Shown here piece by piece: positions 63,499 to 64,000 of a stretch of 64,000 nucleotides of DNA. The translations under genes and the position numbers were made by a program. A model generated the notes under the pieces. The model was not told the origin of the DNA, made no database searches, and saw nothing but the letters and a program-made list of their open reading frames with translations. Origin of the DNA: Allorhizobium paknamense (GTDB lineage Bacteria > Pseudomonadota > Alphaproteobacteria > Rhizobiales > Rhizobiaceae). The DNA lies in the NCBI RefSeq assembly GCF_030815125.1, contig NZ_JAUSWH010000009.1, positions 62,001-126,000 of the forward strand, given 5' to 3'. Each line of letters opens with the position of its first letter. The first letter of the stretch is position 1.

Positions 63499-64000
63499 TC
63501 AGCCTGCTTTTTCCGTTGCCAGCTTCAGCCCCAGCACGATGAAGACCGCCCCGCTCACCCGATCGATCCATTGGCTGGCGCGGGAAAAAGCCATGCGCAT
63601 CTTCGGCGTCGTCATGAAAATGCTGACACCCACGAACCAGGCAATCAGACAGCTTGCCATGACCAGCCCGTAACCGAACTTCACCATCATCGGCGTGTGC
63701 AGGCTGACCACCGTCGAGAAGATCGACAGGAAGAAGAAAACCGGTTTCGGATTGAGCGCATTGGCGGCGAAGCCCAGCCCGAAAGCTTTTGCCACAGACT
63801 GGCGACGGCTCTCCCCGGCCACCTTGTTCTGCTCAACCGTCATATCCGTCTTGCCAGCTCTCAGCGACTTGATGCCGATATAAACAAGATAGGCGACACC
63901 GCACCACTTGACGATATTGAACAGGTAGATCGACTGGGAAATGATCAGCCCAAGGCCAAGAATGGTGTAGGTCACATGGAACATCAGCGATGTGCCGATG
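63499..64000 (-). CDS. LysE/RhtB family amino acid exporter (5' end outside window)
   Basis: C-terminal 166 residues of a LysE-superfamily translocator, inner-membrane exporters of amino acids. Visible: part of helix 2-3 (LGLGLIISQSIYLFNIVKWCG), VAYLVYIGIKSLRAGK, the typical central segment FGLGFAANALNPKPVFFFLSIFSTVV, a following helix (VMASCLIAWFVGVSIFMT) and the last helix VSGAVFIVLGLKLATEK. The frame is still open at base 64000, with IGTSL directly before the first Met in the window, so the real start lies outside; about 40 residues are missing compared with the usual length of about 205-210. Confidence 0.85.
   Translation of the reverse strand, partial: IGTSLMFHVTYTILGLGLIISQSIYLFNIVKWCGVAYLVYIGIKSLRAGKTDMTVEQNKVAGESRRQSVAKAFGLGFAANALNPKPVFFFLSIFSTVVSLHTPMMVKFGYGLVMASCLIAWFVGVSIFMTTPKMRMAFSRASQWIDRVSGAVFIVLGLKLATEKAG

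Overview
The window is about 64 kb of chromosome from an alphaproteobacterium of the order Hyphomicrobiales, most probably a Rhizobiaceae member (Rhizobium, Agrobacterium or Allorhizobium type). The evidence is the gene content and order: visN-visR, a che operon of the layout mcp-cheS-cheY1-cheA-cheW-cheR-cheB-cheY2-cheD-cheT followed by fliF, cpdR, a single-gene ALA synthase hemA (C4 heme pathway), the split atpHAGDC operon, DUF2125 next to tyrC, and dense families of rhizobial palindromic intergenic repeats. No tRNA, rRNA, CRISPR array, prophage or complete insertion sequence was recognised.

Layout. 1-10 kb: hisC (cut by the window) and tyrC, a DUF2125 protein, a ChaC-type gamma-glutamylcyclotransferase, the leftward group ftsE-ftsX-ydcF-plsC, a membrane-anchored protein of unknown role, hpt, cpdR and an AI-2E family permease. 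10-23 kb: a leftward motility and chemotaxis block, with visN/visR, fliF and a ten-gene che operon headed by a soluble globin-coupled receptor. A CtrA-type box and a possible 35-residue membrane peptide lie upstream of it. 23-34 kb: dxr, hemA behind a hairpin-rich leader with a perfect FNR/FixK box, a glycine-zipper lipoprotein, tamA-tamB and an orphan cheW. 34-46 kb: an aldo/keto reductase, an OFA-family MFS transporter, a complete NAD-dependent molybdenum formate dehydrogenase operon (fdsG-fdsB-fdsA-fdhD-fdsD) with its LysR regulator, a BigR/SqrR-like ArsR repressor and an L-lactate dehydrogenase. 46-64 kb: atpHAGDC, a small membrane protein, priA, a dCACHE-type chemoreceptor, an acyltransferase, xerC, a TraB/GumN protein, cytochrome b561, lpdA and a LysE-family exporter cut by the window end.

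Most genes are ordinary housekeeping genes. The che block forms one signalling unit: receptor to CheW/CheA, to CheY1/CheY2, with CheR/CheB/CheD for adaptation and CheS/CheT as likely phosphate-drain accessories. The fds block is a formate oxidation module with a probable substrate carrier and its own regulator.

The most interesting material is in small things: (i) a repeat family that behaves like a TA-inserting miniature transposable element, with one copy caught inside another repeat whose uninterrupted version lies 32 kb away; (ii) a CheZ-like D-L-x-x-Q motif in CheT; (iii) a globin-coupled receptor with Gln where the heme-binding His is expected; (iv) a hemA control region with an FNR box and stacked hairpins; (v) a thiol-sensor-type ArsR protein far from any sulfide gene. 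I saw no clear-cut new multi-gene system.
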